Assembly: GCA_963995505.1 (NCBI GenBank) | Contig: OZ023182.1 | Coordinates: forward strand, 17,149,619 to 17,213,618 | DNA: 64,000 bases | Direction: 5' to 3' | Source: Hypericum androsaemum | Taxonomy: Eukaryota; Streptophyta; Magnoliopsida; Malpighiales; Hypericaceae | Shown here: positions 22,388 through 34,248 of the stretch, in pieces | How positions within the stretch are numbered: position 1 is the stretch's first letter | Layout: the number at the start of each line of letters is the position of its first letter | Made by a program: the position numbers and the translations under genes | Notes under the pieces: model-generated | Seen by the model: only the letters and a program-made list of their open reading frames with translations | What the model was told of the DNA's origin: nothing | Database searches by the model: none

Positions 22388-25300
22388 TCACCGGTTCAAT
22401 CGAATTCGAAGTTGCTCAACCAAAGAACCTGCAGGAATTTCTTCCTCCACGGTAGTCTCCAAGTTCTTCAATTTTACAACACCTTTTTCCAGCTCCTTGT
22501 CACCCACAAGAACCATCCACGGAATCTTAGAATCTCTGGCTCGGTCTATGTGCTTGCTAAATCTTGTACTTATCTCGTACTCGGCTTTCAAGTTTGCGTC
22601 CCACAAAGCGCTGACTTGTTCCGCGGCCAGAGGTAACTTGCTTTCGTTGCCCAGTATGCTCAAAAGAACTTCAGTTTCAGTAGCTCGAGTTGTCTGCCGA
22701 TAACCAGACGAGAAAGTCCAGATGAGCAACTTTAAATACAACATATAAAAGCACAATAGACTCTATGACATGGCTACTATCACGTTAGGTCAAGCACACA
22801 GACAATTAACTAAACATCCTTAATTTTATGAAATTTAACTTGCAAAATTCTACTTGTAACACAACTTTGCTTGGTATACATGCAAGCAACCTCGCAAGTC
22901 ATCCACCCTAACCAAAGTTAACAGCACCAGTAATTATTCTTGATGGCAAAGACAGCTATGACAAGGACAGACATTGGTTTAACATTGCTCAGGAGAGTTC
23001 ATAACAGAGTGCGATCGAGGAGAGAGAGATCTTAAAAGTAATTCAATGCTCGGTATAAAGGTTAGGGAAGCAAAAGAAGCAAAACATTCAACCATCAATT
23101 TACCTGGTTCTGCTCCTTCTGAATTTGTTCCATAATGGCAAACACTCTCTCAATACCAAGACTGACTCCAACGGCTGGAACTTGCTTTGTCCCAAACATT
23201 CCTATAAGATTGTCATATCTTCCACCGGCAGCAATTGAACCAACCTGAGGAATAAGGGCATCAATCAATTCGTTCAAAAAAAGCCAAACTGTACCAAATT
23301 AATAACAAACTGAATGTGTTAACAATACGGATGGCTTTATTCAGTTACTTTAGGAACACATCTTAGCAAGAGATTCTCGGAAAAATGAACATGAAAAAGT
23401 CATAAATGAATAATAGCTATCCCTAGCTTAAGTGGCAGAAAACACAATGAGCCAGATGCATATACCTGGGTAGTCCCTTTGAAAACAGCTTCAAATATCA
23501 CTCCTGTGTAATAATCTAGCCCTCTTGCAAGACTTAAATCAAAGACAACTTTGTTAATGCACTTTGACTTATCCAAGGCTTCAAACAATATCTCCAAGTC
23601 TTCCAAAGCAAATTTAGAAGAAGCGTTTTCTAAAAACTTGCTTCCGTCCTGTTTAAGCTTTGAAAGCAACTCCTTAGGGCTTCCCTTTTCTTTTACAAAG
23701 TCGCCAATTCTATCCGCAACTTCAATGCTTAAACCCTTCTCTTCCACCTAGCAAACATTTAACAAGTGCATAATATATGAAGTTGGAGATTGAAAAAAAA
23801 AAAGAAATGGATGCGATAAGATGAAAAACTAAAGTGTATCAAGGATGTTGAGGCAAAGGTATATTAACTAAGTTTAAAGATCCAACAGCTAGCCTGATAA
23901 CGAGTAAAGGCATGTGTAAGATTTAACAGGCTGTAAACCAAGTCTAGGAAAGTGGAAAGTAATTGTCACACGCGAAAAAGGGAACAAAGGCCATACTGTC
24001 AAGAAAGACCATCTGCTTGACGCTCAATCCCGTCAAACCTTGAGTTCACTTCGAATAGTCCCTCATATTGGTTGTTGGATCCCAGATCGTAGATATACAA
24101 AGAAAACTAAAAAAATGTTTGTTTATGACTCAAGCTAGGTCTGCACAGGGACATGCGGTCTCACCATTTCTTTCTTGACCTGCTCAAAAGATTGCTTGTC
24201 TAGCTTGTCAATACTTGAACAAATAGTTCGGAACTTTTCAGCTGGCACTCCACATATTTCCAACATTCCATCGAGCAACTTTCTATGATTTAATTTGACC
24301 TATCAGAATAAGCAGTTGGTTAGAAAATGCTCATTACATGCATTCTGGAAAACGAAGACAGCGGGAAATCATGCACACAAGAAGCATATCCAAATTGGAT
24401 CGGTTAGGAGCTAAAAAGAAAAATGTAGCCCCTTGAGGGTTCGCACCTGCGTCAGAAAGCACAGAAAGATGTTGAAATACATGCAGAACACATTCCGTTA
24501 AAGTGATAAAAGCAACAAAGGACTGCAATGCCAATGATATGCAATATACTGCCCATTTATGAGAAAAGTTCAATTTGATTTCATTTCAGTTTTACATTAT
24601 AGTTTGTAGGGTACGTCCAAGCTATTGCAGTGGTCAAGAAATGAAACCCTATTTGTCACTAAGAAACAAACATGCAATCTGGCAAGCTAATAGAGAAATG
24701 GAGAGTGTGTTTTGCTAAACAGAGTAATGGAGACAGTTACTTCCAGGAGCATTACCTCGTAATCTCCGATGTCTAGTGCATCAAGCAATTCTGTTAAAAT
24801 TCTGATGATCTCAAAGTCTGGTCCCATCCTCAAAAATTGACCGGCGATGTCAAAGTCACACTGGTAAAATTCCCTATATCTTCCCTTGGATGGGTTGTCT
24901 CTTCTATAAACCTTTGCTATCTGGTATCGCTTTAACGTGGTGATTCCATTCATAGCCACATATCTGGCGAATGGGACCGTCAAGTCATATCTCAAAGAAC
25001 AAAGCTCCCCACCCTGCATCAAGGAGAAATTGCTGGAAGAATTAAAACTAGAGCAAAACCCTTCAACAATTTCAAAAACCTGACCCTTTTAACAAAATAC
25101 CAAAAGAATAACACTCAGAAATGCATCTGCCTATAGGAATTTCCATATCCTACCCAAAACCTTAAGGTAGTGAGTAGGTGGATCCTCCACCTTTATAAAC
25201 AGGCCCAACCCACTTGTAACTTCCGATGTGAGATTCTCTCCAACATGCTCCCTCAAACGAAGCCCATCGGGCTGAAGTTTACACGGGCTTGACACTGTCT

Positions 25301-27960
25301 CTCGTGCTTTCAAAGGCGGCTCGTGCAAGCACAATGGGCCATGGGCTCGTTAGAGCAATTGGCTCTGATACCATATAGGAATTTACATATCCTACCCAAA
25401 ACCTTAAGGTAGTGAGTAGGTGGATCCTCCACCCTTATAAACAGGCCCAACCCACTTGTAACTTCCGATGTGAGATTCTCTCTAACACTGCCGACAGACA
25501 ACAACAAACCAGCAGGAAAGCCATTCAACTAGTAATTCTTATCAAGTTTGATAGGACCGAGAAAAGGGAAATTCAAACTGCTAATCGCATGAACTTATTG
25601 ACTTACAAGCAAGTGTTATAAAGAGTTGTCCATCCAATATAGATTTAATGAGGTAAAGTACTGTAATTTATTGATGTATCTGAACAAATTGTAACAACAT
25701 TCAGGATATAACACTTGGTTCCTCATTTATCATACATAAGAAAAACAAGAACAAAACAAGGAAAACAATTAGAGTCAGATCATCAGGGAAACAATGATCA
25801 CAAAAGCTATACCTGGTCAGCCAGATCATAAATTAATTTTGAGTCCTCCCCATACTTTCCCATAAGTGTCTCTCTCATTTCAAAAACAGGTGTATCAAGT
25901 GCTGTTGCACCGTGCCGCTTGAAAACCCCTGATATAATAGAGAATGCCTTTTCTCTTATGGCCATTTGTTCTTTTGCAAAGTCACGAGTACCCTGCAATT
26001 TGAATCAGCACGAGCAATGTGAAGATAATGCTGTTGGTTGAACCGAAAACACATAGCAAACATGAAAAAGAGCATGGTCAATGATGAAAATATTTGCAAG
26101 CAAGAGCAATGCTGTTGGTACCCTGCAATTTGAATCAGCGTGAGCAATGTGAAGATAATGCTGTTGGTTGAACCGAAAACACATAGCAAACACGAAAAAG
26201 AGCATGGTCAATGACGAAAATATTTGCAAGCAAGGAAACCTAAGTGAAGTTCTTGTCCCGAAACTAACTTTTATAAGAAAAAATTTACCGAAAAATAACC
26301 AGAAATGCTGATTAAAACTTTTCAGTGAGACCCAACATAAAAAAATTCCTGTCAGTCTTCTAAGTTCCCTCTGAAGTGCGCATCAAATTTGTCCTTTCTG
26401 TCCAAAAGATGTACCAAGTGATAATTCAATATGCCAATTATAAAGACCCCAGATGCGAAGTTTATCTTTCGCGTCAATCAATCCAAAATAAAGTTGCAGC
26501 ATGGCCAACAAGGGCTGCTCAGTTCACCGAAGGCGAAGACTAACAAAATCATACCAGGCAACAAATACACTTCAAACAGAGTAGATCAACTTTAGCTGCA
26601 TTACCTTGGGAAGTTTGGGAAGTCTTCTGCTTTCGTTGCTTTCAAGGACTTCTTTTACTTTGTTTACGAATCCATCAAAACCAGGATCTTTTGGGTCGAA
26701 AAACAACACAAGATCCTCAACCCATTTCTCCAAAACCTTCGAAGAATCACTAATAATGCTATCTCCCTTGTTTTGGACCTTATCCTTAATCCATTGCACA
26801 ATCTGACTGGTCCCCTTGCCCAAAACCGCCTTCTTTTTCTTCTTCTTATCAGCCTTCTTATCCTCCTTCGCATTCTCTCCATTGGCATCAGGGCCTTCAT
26901 CCCCCTTCTTTCCAATCAACTCCCAACCCTCAATAGCAAAAAGAGCGGTTATGCCCTCCCAAGTCACAATCCTCCACCCATCTCCCAACAAACATTTAAC
27001 TGCCTGCACAAAGTTTTCATAATCATTCTCCATGTAAGAATCAAACGCCAATTTACAACCGGTGCTCATCAAGTCCCTTTCTCCAAAATTCTTCTCGAAC
27101 ATAACCGACAAAGTACTTTTCAAATCCTCATCCCCTACAGCATCCAAATTCATTTTTGCTCTGAGCAAGCTACTCTCCCCTAACCGCCTCAAGGAGAAAA
27201 CCAGTGTATGTATCACCTCGCAAATTGCTTCCCCTGCAATCCCTCTACTACCTTCTGCAGGGGAATTCAACTCCACCCGCGTATTAGAATGCACAGACTT
27301 TACCACTTCTCGAAATTTACCTACGACGGCCGGGATCCGTGAAAACGCATCGCTCTTCACCTTCCCCACAAACTTAGAACCATTAAGCAACACCCTCAAA
27401 TCGCTAGCAACCAAAGCCTGCTCCTTATTAACAAGCCCATCCCCAGTATCAGTCAAACTACATGCGGCAGCCACGTCAGCCTTGGCAGCCTCGCACGACA
27501 GCGAAGCCACCGCCCCGACAACAGAAGCCAAGGCGCCCGACTCGTGGTCCACCAGGGCGCAAATGCCGTACAACTCGGCCCCCGAGGTCTCCACAACCCG
27601 GCACACATCCTCGGTCAACTCGCCAAAGTCAACCACCGGGTGGCCGCGCCCAGAGTTGAGCGCATCGGCGATGAGGACGGGGAGGGAGGCGCGAAGGCCG
27701 CGGCAGGGGAGGAGCTTGCTGAGGAGGACGACGAGGGAGGCTCGGGCCGCGACGGGGTCTAGGGTTTCGGGGATCGGGGATTGGGGTTTCCGGAGCTTGG
27801 GGTCGGGACCGGCTGCGTGATGGGTCAGGCGGTCGAGGGCGCTGGAGTCCAGGCGGACGGTGGCGGAGCCAGTGGCGACGGCGTAGACGGCGGAGGAAGA
27901 GAGGGATGTGCCTTTGCCTCCCACGGTGACGATTCGCGCTCCTTCGCTCGGGTGCGACAT
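22388..27960 (-). CDS. Histidine-tRNA ligase, cytosolic type, complete in seven exons
   Basis: Exons, all with GT-AG ends: 27960-26605, 25992-25813, 25013-24756, 24299-24165, 23747-23466, 23244-23104, 22693-22388. They join in frame to 885 residues, the usual length of the plant enzyme. Residues 1-450 are the plant N-terminal extension, with a lysine-rich linker near 415. The class II core follows: PKGTRDF across exons 1-2, [12 protein letters not shown], motif 2 [16 protein letters not shown] (exon 3), [10 protein letters not shown] (exon 5), AAGGRYD and motif 3 [13 protein letters not shown] (exon 6). Exon 7 is the anticodon-binding domain ([11 protein letters not shown]). The enzyme charges tRNA-His using ATP. 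The start MSHPSEG is chosen because family-like sequence ([14 protein letters not shown]) begins right after it. Upstream in-frame residues look like 5' UTR. Confidence 0.95.
25132..25487 (-). mobile_element. TRIM (terminal-repeat retrotransposon in miniature) in HisRS intron 2
   Basis: Two LTRs of 114 bp (25132-25245 and 25374-25487) are nearly identical. On the minus strand they begin TGTTRGAGAGAATCTCACATC. The 5' LTR abuts TGGTATCAGAGC (25362-25373), the initiator tRNA-Met primer-binding site. GAGGGAGCA before the 3' LTR serves as polypurine tract. A perfect 5-bp target duplication CTGCC lies at 25127-25131 and 25488-25492. There is no coding capacity. It has the same orientation as the host gene. 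Confidence 0.95.
25989..26236 (-). repeat. 130-bp tandem duplication across the exon 2 acceptor of HisRS
   Basis: CCCTGCAATTTGAATCAGC occurs at 25991 and 26121, and the following about 115 bases are nearly identical. The unit includes the first bases of exon 2 and its polypyrimidine/AG, so intron 1 holds a second potential 3' splice site ending at 26123. Confidence 0.9.
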
Positions 27961-28261
27961 CGTTTTGGGAAATGGAGCGGAATCAGTGACGTGGTGGCTC
28001 CGCTGGCGCTGTGGGTTTAGGGTTTTGTTGAGTGCGGTTTTGTTAATCTTTGTCAATGTAGTTACATCTATGCCTTTCAAGTTTAAAATTACAGATACTG
28101 TTTTGACAATGGTTGACATTTTTTTACGGATCATCAAGGTACCGGTCGGATATGACACGAATTTTAATTCAAAATTTTTAATTACATGTCATTTATTTGT
28201 TAATTTAAGTGTCTTTTTAGGAATAAACATTCTATCACATTTCATTAATCATTTGAAAAGT
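27961..28261. other. HisRS upstream region
   Basis: 5' leader and promoter DNA of the minus-strand HisRS gene. No clear TATA box or other gene seen. Confidence 0.5.
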
Positions 28262-31136
28262 ATTAAACACCTAAAGCTCAAGGACCAGAGCATTATCCAC
28301 CTAGTCGTGCCACCCACTACCTGGCCTTACAAAAATCAGCTCAAGGACCTCGATTAGTTCCTGCTATTATTCACCTCTTTTTTGCAGATTCATCTACTAT
28401 TTGTCAGAGCCATCGAACTGGAACTCGAACGGATATCAGAATTATTATCTTCTTATGAACTTGCATCCAGGCAAAAAGTAAACCTACAAAAGAGCTTTGT
28501 CAACTTTAGTAGGAATGTGTCTGGAGAAGATGGGATCCGGTTGAGGGATATCTTGCAGATGAGGGGTGCGGATGCGCACGAGAATACCTGGGTCTTCCAA
28601 CAGTAATCGGAAGGTCGAAGAAAGATGTGTTCGCTGAACTGGAAGATCGAATCTGATGTAAGGTGGGTACATGGAAGGAACGTTGTCTATCTCGAGCCGG
28701 ACAGGAGACCCTCATAAAATTAGTCCTCCAATCAATACCCACGTATGTAATGAGCTGCTTTGCGCTACCAGCTGAAATTTGTCATTGTATTGAGCAGCGC
28801 CTTTGTGATTTCTTTTAGGGAGGCTCTTTGAACGAAAGGAAGTTACATTGGCGGAGTTGGGAGATGATGTGTCGTTCTAAGAAGAGAAGGGGGGATGGGT
28901 TTTCGCCACTTGGTCAACTTCAACAGGGCAATGTTAGCCAAGTAAGCTTGGCGCCTTATCTGTTCTCCGGACTCATTAACAGCTCGCTTGCTTAAGGCTT
29001 GTTATTTCCTAGGCAGCTTCATTCTGGAGGCTACGGTGGGACATGCTCTAGGCCATAGTTGGAGAAGCATCTTGGAGGGATTATCTCTTCTTCGACAGGG
29101 TCTCGACTAGCGAGTGGGGGATGGGACCTCAATTAACATTTGGGATGATAGGCGGATGGTTGACTAACCGACTAGAAGTTTGGAATGTTGTCCGAACTGC
29201 AACCGTCCCTGGATTGAACCCGAGCCGATAGCCTGAGTCGTGCTGCGGAGCACTGTCCTTAAGAATCAATTCACCAGGCGGTGATGACCCTCCAGGATTA
29301 AACAGACTCGTCCAAGGAGAAACCTCGGGTAACCTGGAAACTAACAAGGACAATATTCGGAAGTAATGTGAGTCGGAGAAGAGGAGAGCAAGAGAGGTGC
29401 ATTCTAAAGGCTCACAGATAGCCTCCTTATATAGCAGCTGAAGGAGGAAGTGCGGGGCAAAAAATCAGGGCCGATTTTGAACGTCAGTAACAGTTTTGAC
29501 TGGAAGAGTTGAAAACGTGGTTAGCAAAAGTTGTGTAAAAAATAAGAGAAGAATCTCCCCTTTTACGTGAAGTTAGGCCCATATTATTTTATTTTCAAAA
29601 AATAAAAAATTGTGAGGTGTCTATATCGTGCGCGCAGGGGGGCAAAATCGTCAAAATACACTGAACGAGCCCATTTTCAGCCCACCACATGCGCACGAGG
29701 CCTTTTCTTCTCACAAGCTCTTTACAAGCCCAATAACACACTTCTCCTTTTAAACTAACTTTCCATCCTTGCACTTTCCAATGTGGTACAAGCGTTTGCC
29801 AAAGTGTAAGTCAAAACTTAACTTTGACCTCTTATTTTATTCTTATTTTTCTCTCTCTCTCTCATTTTTCCAACATGGAATATATGTACCTAGGGGCTGA
29901 TCATTATCAGATGGTCTCGGAACTCCTTTTGGAAGGCACCTTCCAGTGGAATGAACCGTTAATGGAGTCAATCTTTTCATCAACTAATGTCGCACGTATC
30001 AGGGCCATCCACTTGAGTTATCGACGGCCCAATGATATGTTGAGATGGAGGTTCACTACTGATGGAAACTACTCCGTCCGGAGTGGTTATCATATGGGCT
30101 TCGAGACGTGGTGGAGATCCTCGCCACACTCCCAGGTAGGAACTTATCTCCTAGTCGCCGGTCGCTATGCTGGAACCTTTATTGTCCACCTTGACTTAAG
30201 ATATTCCTTTGGAGAGCGTTAGATAACAATCTTCCAGTTTGGAATAACTTGGCTCGACGCGGCTTGGAGATTGACACTAGATGCCCGGCATATGGTCTGT
30301 ACGAGGAATCTACGAAGCATTTGTTCTTCGAATGCCCAACCCTTACCCACATTTGGCTCGATCACGGAGTAGGCTTCCATCCGGTGAGTACAGGTAGCTT
30401 CGCTGAAGCCTTCATTGCCCTGCTAGAAGGCCGAGACCCTGTAGACCAAGCAACTTTGGTGGGAATCCTATGGGGAGTATGGAAAGTTAGAAATATCATG
30501 TTCTTCCAGGAAGGTGAAGCGTTGAATGTACCAGTGGAGATGGCCCGTGCTCTCAAGTTTGTGATAGATTACCATGAAGCAAATCCACACAGTATCTTCC
30601 CTACTGTACGAGCTGCTCATCACTGATCCAGGCCACCGGAGGGATGGTTGAAGTACAACTCGGATACCGGGCTTTCTGTTGATGGAGGTGGATACGCGGG
30701 AGTAGTTGTTCGTGATGCATCGGGTCTCTTCGTGGAAGCATCCTGTCAAAGATTCCTGCACATCAGCCACCCCACCTTACTGGTATCAAGCATGCCATTG
30801 AACGTGCCATCCTCTCCGGAACAAGACGAGCCATCTTTGAATCGGACTGTCAACCGGTTGTTTTATCTTTGAATCGCTCATCGGGGGACAGAAGTGATCT
30901 CTCTATCATCATTGAGGACTGTAGGACGCTGGCTGCTAGTGTGGAAGAGTACCGCTTCACTTTTACTCGTCGTGAAGCCAATATGGATGCGCACCATTTC
31001 ACCAAGCAGTGCACTTTCTTTGAGTCTGAAGTCTCACATTGTAATGCTCCTACAGAGGAGCTACGTTCCATTATGGACCAAGACTTGATGTAATGTTTCC
31101 TTGCTCTGAATGAAATCAAGCTATTTACCTTTTTAA
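28262..31136 (+). mobile_element. LINE (L1-type) remnant, 5' truncated
   Basis: Plus-strand pieces across frameshifts and stops cover the end of a plant LINE ORF2. They include HLFFAD and ASRQKVNLQKSFVNFSRN (RT end, 28380-28520), SRAGQETLIKLVLQSIPTYV and SKKRGGMGFRHL (28690-28910), and zf-RVT DTRCPAYGLYEESTKHLFFEC (30270-30340). Last comes an RNase H domain (WLKYNSD, GVVVRDASGLFVEA, SLNRSSGDRSDLSIIIEDC, 30640-31090). A solo LTR splits it at 29186-29875. The 3' end is A/T-rich (TTTTTAAAAAAG). Nothing suggests activity. Confidence 0.88.
29186..29875 (-). mobile_element. Solo LTR inserted in the LINE
   Basis: On the minus strand the 690-bp block begins TGTTGGAAAAATGAG and ends GTTCGGACAACA. A perfect target duplication TGGAA flanks it (29181-29185, 29876-29880). 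A TATATAAG box on the minus strand (about 29430) fits an LTR promoter. LINE coding resumes directly after it. Confidence 0.93.
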
Positions 31137-32459
31137 AAAAGTGTTCATAAGAAGATTGAACATGGTTGATAATGACGTGGATTGTGTGATTCCAATTTTT
31201 CCGGAGGAAAAAGTTGAGGACTTTAGAATTACGCTCTCTACTTAGAAATGAATTCATCGAATTGTTTTTGGATTACAAAGATAAGAAATGGACATATCTT
31301 TAGAGTTCCATTTATATTTGTTATTTTCCATCTCCTTTTGGTGGGAATTAATCTCCACTAGTATATTATAAACTGTTTGCCCTTTAAATTTGTTATTTTC
31401 CAATCTATATGAATTTGGGACATATCAGAAGCCCAATTTAGACGGTGGAAGTTTGCCTCCTACGTCCACAGTACTTTTAGTAAATACGGTAAGTTAGGAC
31501 CGACAGATAAAAATAATATCTTTATAGGACCGAGGAAGATGTATCAAGAGAATATATTTTTGTATGCGAACAAGAAAATAGTTCATTAACAAAAAATTCA
31601 ATCATGAGCCTTGAATAAAATGTAACTGCTTATAGATTCATAATTCGTTTGGTTTGGTTGATGCATCAAAAGTCAAAACAATATAAGATTCTCGTGTCAA
31701 TGCACTACGTTTTTTTTTTATAAGTGAATAATTATATTCCACCGAAACATTACCAAAAAAAAAATACAATACCGCAACTAAGATAACAGCACTCTAGTCG
31801 CCACATAACGAGTTAGTTATTAGTACTATCTGGAGACAAACATCAAATGACTCCAAAAGAGCACCCAAATCAACAAAACTAATGTAGTTTGTCGAGAAAT
31901 AAGAAATCTAATGTCGACCGAATTTTCATTAATCCACGCAATATTTCTTCTACAAACTATTTTAAAAAAAGACAAATGGTGAAATTAACATTAGAAAAGA
32001 CGCAAGTTTTGGATTAACAAAAATAATTGTCCATGATCCACAATTACTAAATGATTTGGATTCATTTATATCAAATGTTACATACGTAAAAAATGCTGTT
32101 GAGAATTGGGAGAACCAGCCCCATAGTGTTAGGAATTAAAAAAAAAATCCATACTTGGATTACTCAATTTAGAAACGACATAATAAATTTTTAATAATTG
32201 GAAACTCCACGAGTGATCTTCTCTACACGGGAGAATTTGCCCAAAATAATAACCCCCACACGATTCGCAACCCACTATTACAGAAGACAACCTAGTATTT
32301 ATGTTTTTAACTGCGAAAATAACCGACTCCACCACCGAGGAAGTTGGGTGTCCACAGGAAAATGTCAAAACACAGATTGGCCGAGAGGGGTAACAGAAAA
32401 AAAAACTAAAAAGAGCTAAATTTGTACTTGTCCTAAATATAGACAGAAGCCATCCCATG
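31137..32459. other. AT-rich spacer, no gene recognised
   Basis: No coding frame, RNA gene or transposon end is supported. Confidence 0.5.
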
Positions 32460-32468
32460 TATAAAAAG
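32460..32468 (+). promoter_or_regulatory. TATA box of the small acidic protein gene
   Basis: TATAAAAAG, 138 bp upstream of the ATG at 32606, in a good position for a leader of about 110 nt. Confidence 0.7.
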
Positions 32469-32605
32469 CCTCGTGAACCCTCATTTGGAACCATCCTCAC
32501 CTTTTGAGAATAATAAAAAGCCATATTGTCTTGAAAGGCTTCTTCTCTCCTTCACCTCCCCGTAAGACTCGCCCGTTCTTCCCATCAACAACAAGACCAG
32601 ACATC

Positions 32606-33350
32606 ATGGGAGGCTGTGCGAGCAGGCCCGAGACCTTAGAAGACGCTACGCGTCCGGAGCCACTCCCCAGCGACATCGCTGAGGTATACACGCATCGGCG
32701 AGCGTAGTACTTGGATGAATGTTTTCATGAGAAATTTTTATGTTGCACCATTTCTTTTAAAAATTATAAAATGCACATAGCTTTCTCAGCTCGTTAATTG
32801 TCACACCCTTGAATTTTGAACCGTGTCAGAAATAACCTGACATGATCTCTTTATTTGCAAAATGTGATAACCAAGTATTTTAGACGTGCATGTACGAAAA
32901 TTGTATTCGGATGGATGTCCTCATGAGAAATCCTCGTGTTGCGTCCCTCTCATTGCGTATGAATATGAACATTTTATGTGGAAGAAATAACATGTTCGCC
33001 AACATGGTCCCTTTATTTGGTTATATATCATAATTAATTGTTAGAATGCATGTATTCGCTAACATTTCTACCAAATACAACTGCAATTCACGTAGTGAGT
33101 AACTACTGTGGCAATGCAGGAGAACAAGGGAGGTGAACAAATAAATGAAGCACCCTTAGTTGATCTATCCGAGCCAACAGCCGAGGCAGAGAAGGCACCA
33201 GAGACCGAGACCAAGGAGGCAGAACCTGCAGCTGAGGCTGCTCCTGCTGTTGTTGACGCTGCCCCGGCCGCTGAGCCAGCAGTAGCGGAGGAGAAGAAGG
33301 TTGAAGCAGAGCCCGTCGCTGCCCCCGCCGTGGATGCTCCCAAGGCTTAA
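32606..33350 (+). CDS. Small acidic Ala/Glu/Pro-rich protein with N-myristoylation motif
   Basis: Two exons (32606-32683 and 33120-33350) join in phase 0 at GCTGAG|GTATAC and AATGCAG|GAGAAC to give 102 residues. The N-terminus MGGCAS fits N-myristoylation at Gly2 and palmitoylation at Cys4, so the protein is probably membrane-tethered. The rest is low complexity: acidic, with repeated EAEPAAE, AAPAV and AEPAV segments, no predicted fold and no further cysteine. A TATA box and leader lie upstream. It resembles the many short MGGCAS-type plant proteins of unknown role, and I do not assign a function. A long exon 1 reading starting at 32504 is only the leader. Confidence 0.8.
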
Positions 33351-34248
33351 TTTGATGCAGACATCCAGGCTTTCATCTCATTCAAGTGTATTATCTATTA
33401 TGGCTTTCTGATATGCCCCAACATTATGTATAAGATCCATTTGTGCCTGAGGATTTGGATTTTGTTGGTGTTAAAACATGTTTATTATTTAATTCCTTTT
33501 TGTGAAATGGTCTGAAACCGTATATTATATCCTAGTGTTTAAATGATTAAAAATTTTGAGAAGCCAATCAGATAAATAAAATTTTGCAATAATCTGGCTT
33601 CTTACTTTTGATGTGAGAATGAGGAGTGTCGAGTACATGATCTGGTCTATGAACATCAGAAGAAAGGCGATCTCTATTGCTCGGTTCGTGGACGAAAGAG
33701 CTCGTCAGATGATGATGCAACCATCTATAGACATGAACTTGTGCCTACAGTTTTATGAACTTCAACCAAATGTCTGTTAATTCCAACTAAACTCGAAAAA
33801 ATAAACCAGAACTTGAATTCCGTTGTCAATTTACAGGAACATTCAAGAGCTGCTTAGTAATGTGCCGAACCCAATTTCCCCTCCCTAAGTGTAAGTGGAT
33901 TCTCTCTATATGCAATTACCAACTCATCAAGTGTTAAGTCTTTCATCATGTTCTGCTGTTATTCTGTCTTCCATGCGCAAGCAGATGAATCACAGGTCCG
34001 TCTCGAAATTATTCTCTTCGTGTTGATCTTAAAGGGGATTCATAAACAAAGAATTTTAGGTATCAGCAGCATCCATAATTAAGACCCCCACAATTTTGCA
34101 GAAGGAACTTGAATTCCTTTCTTTCTTCATTTCTTCCAAGAGACAACTTCCTTGTACTTATCAAACACGACACAAATCAACACTTAAATCAATCCAATTC
34201 ATGCTTTTTTTTCCACCTTATCTTCAAACAAAACAAAACAAGATTCCC
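33351..34248. other. 3' flanks of convergent genes
   Basis: Holds the 3' UTR of the small acidic gene (an AATAAA-like signal near 33575) and, towards 34248, that of the UNC93-like gene. No other gene seen. Confidence 0.55.

Noticed and set aside
26606..28020. Several long plus-strand frames opposite HisRS exon 1
   Set aside because: The minus strand encodes conserved HisRS over the same bases. The plus-strand frames lack family similarity and reflect GC-rich codon bias.
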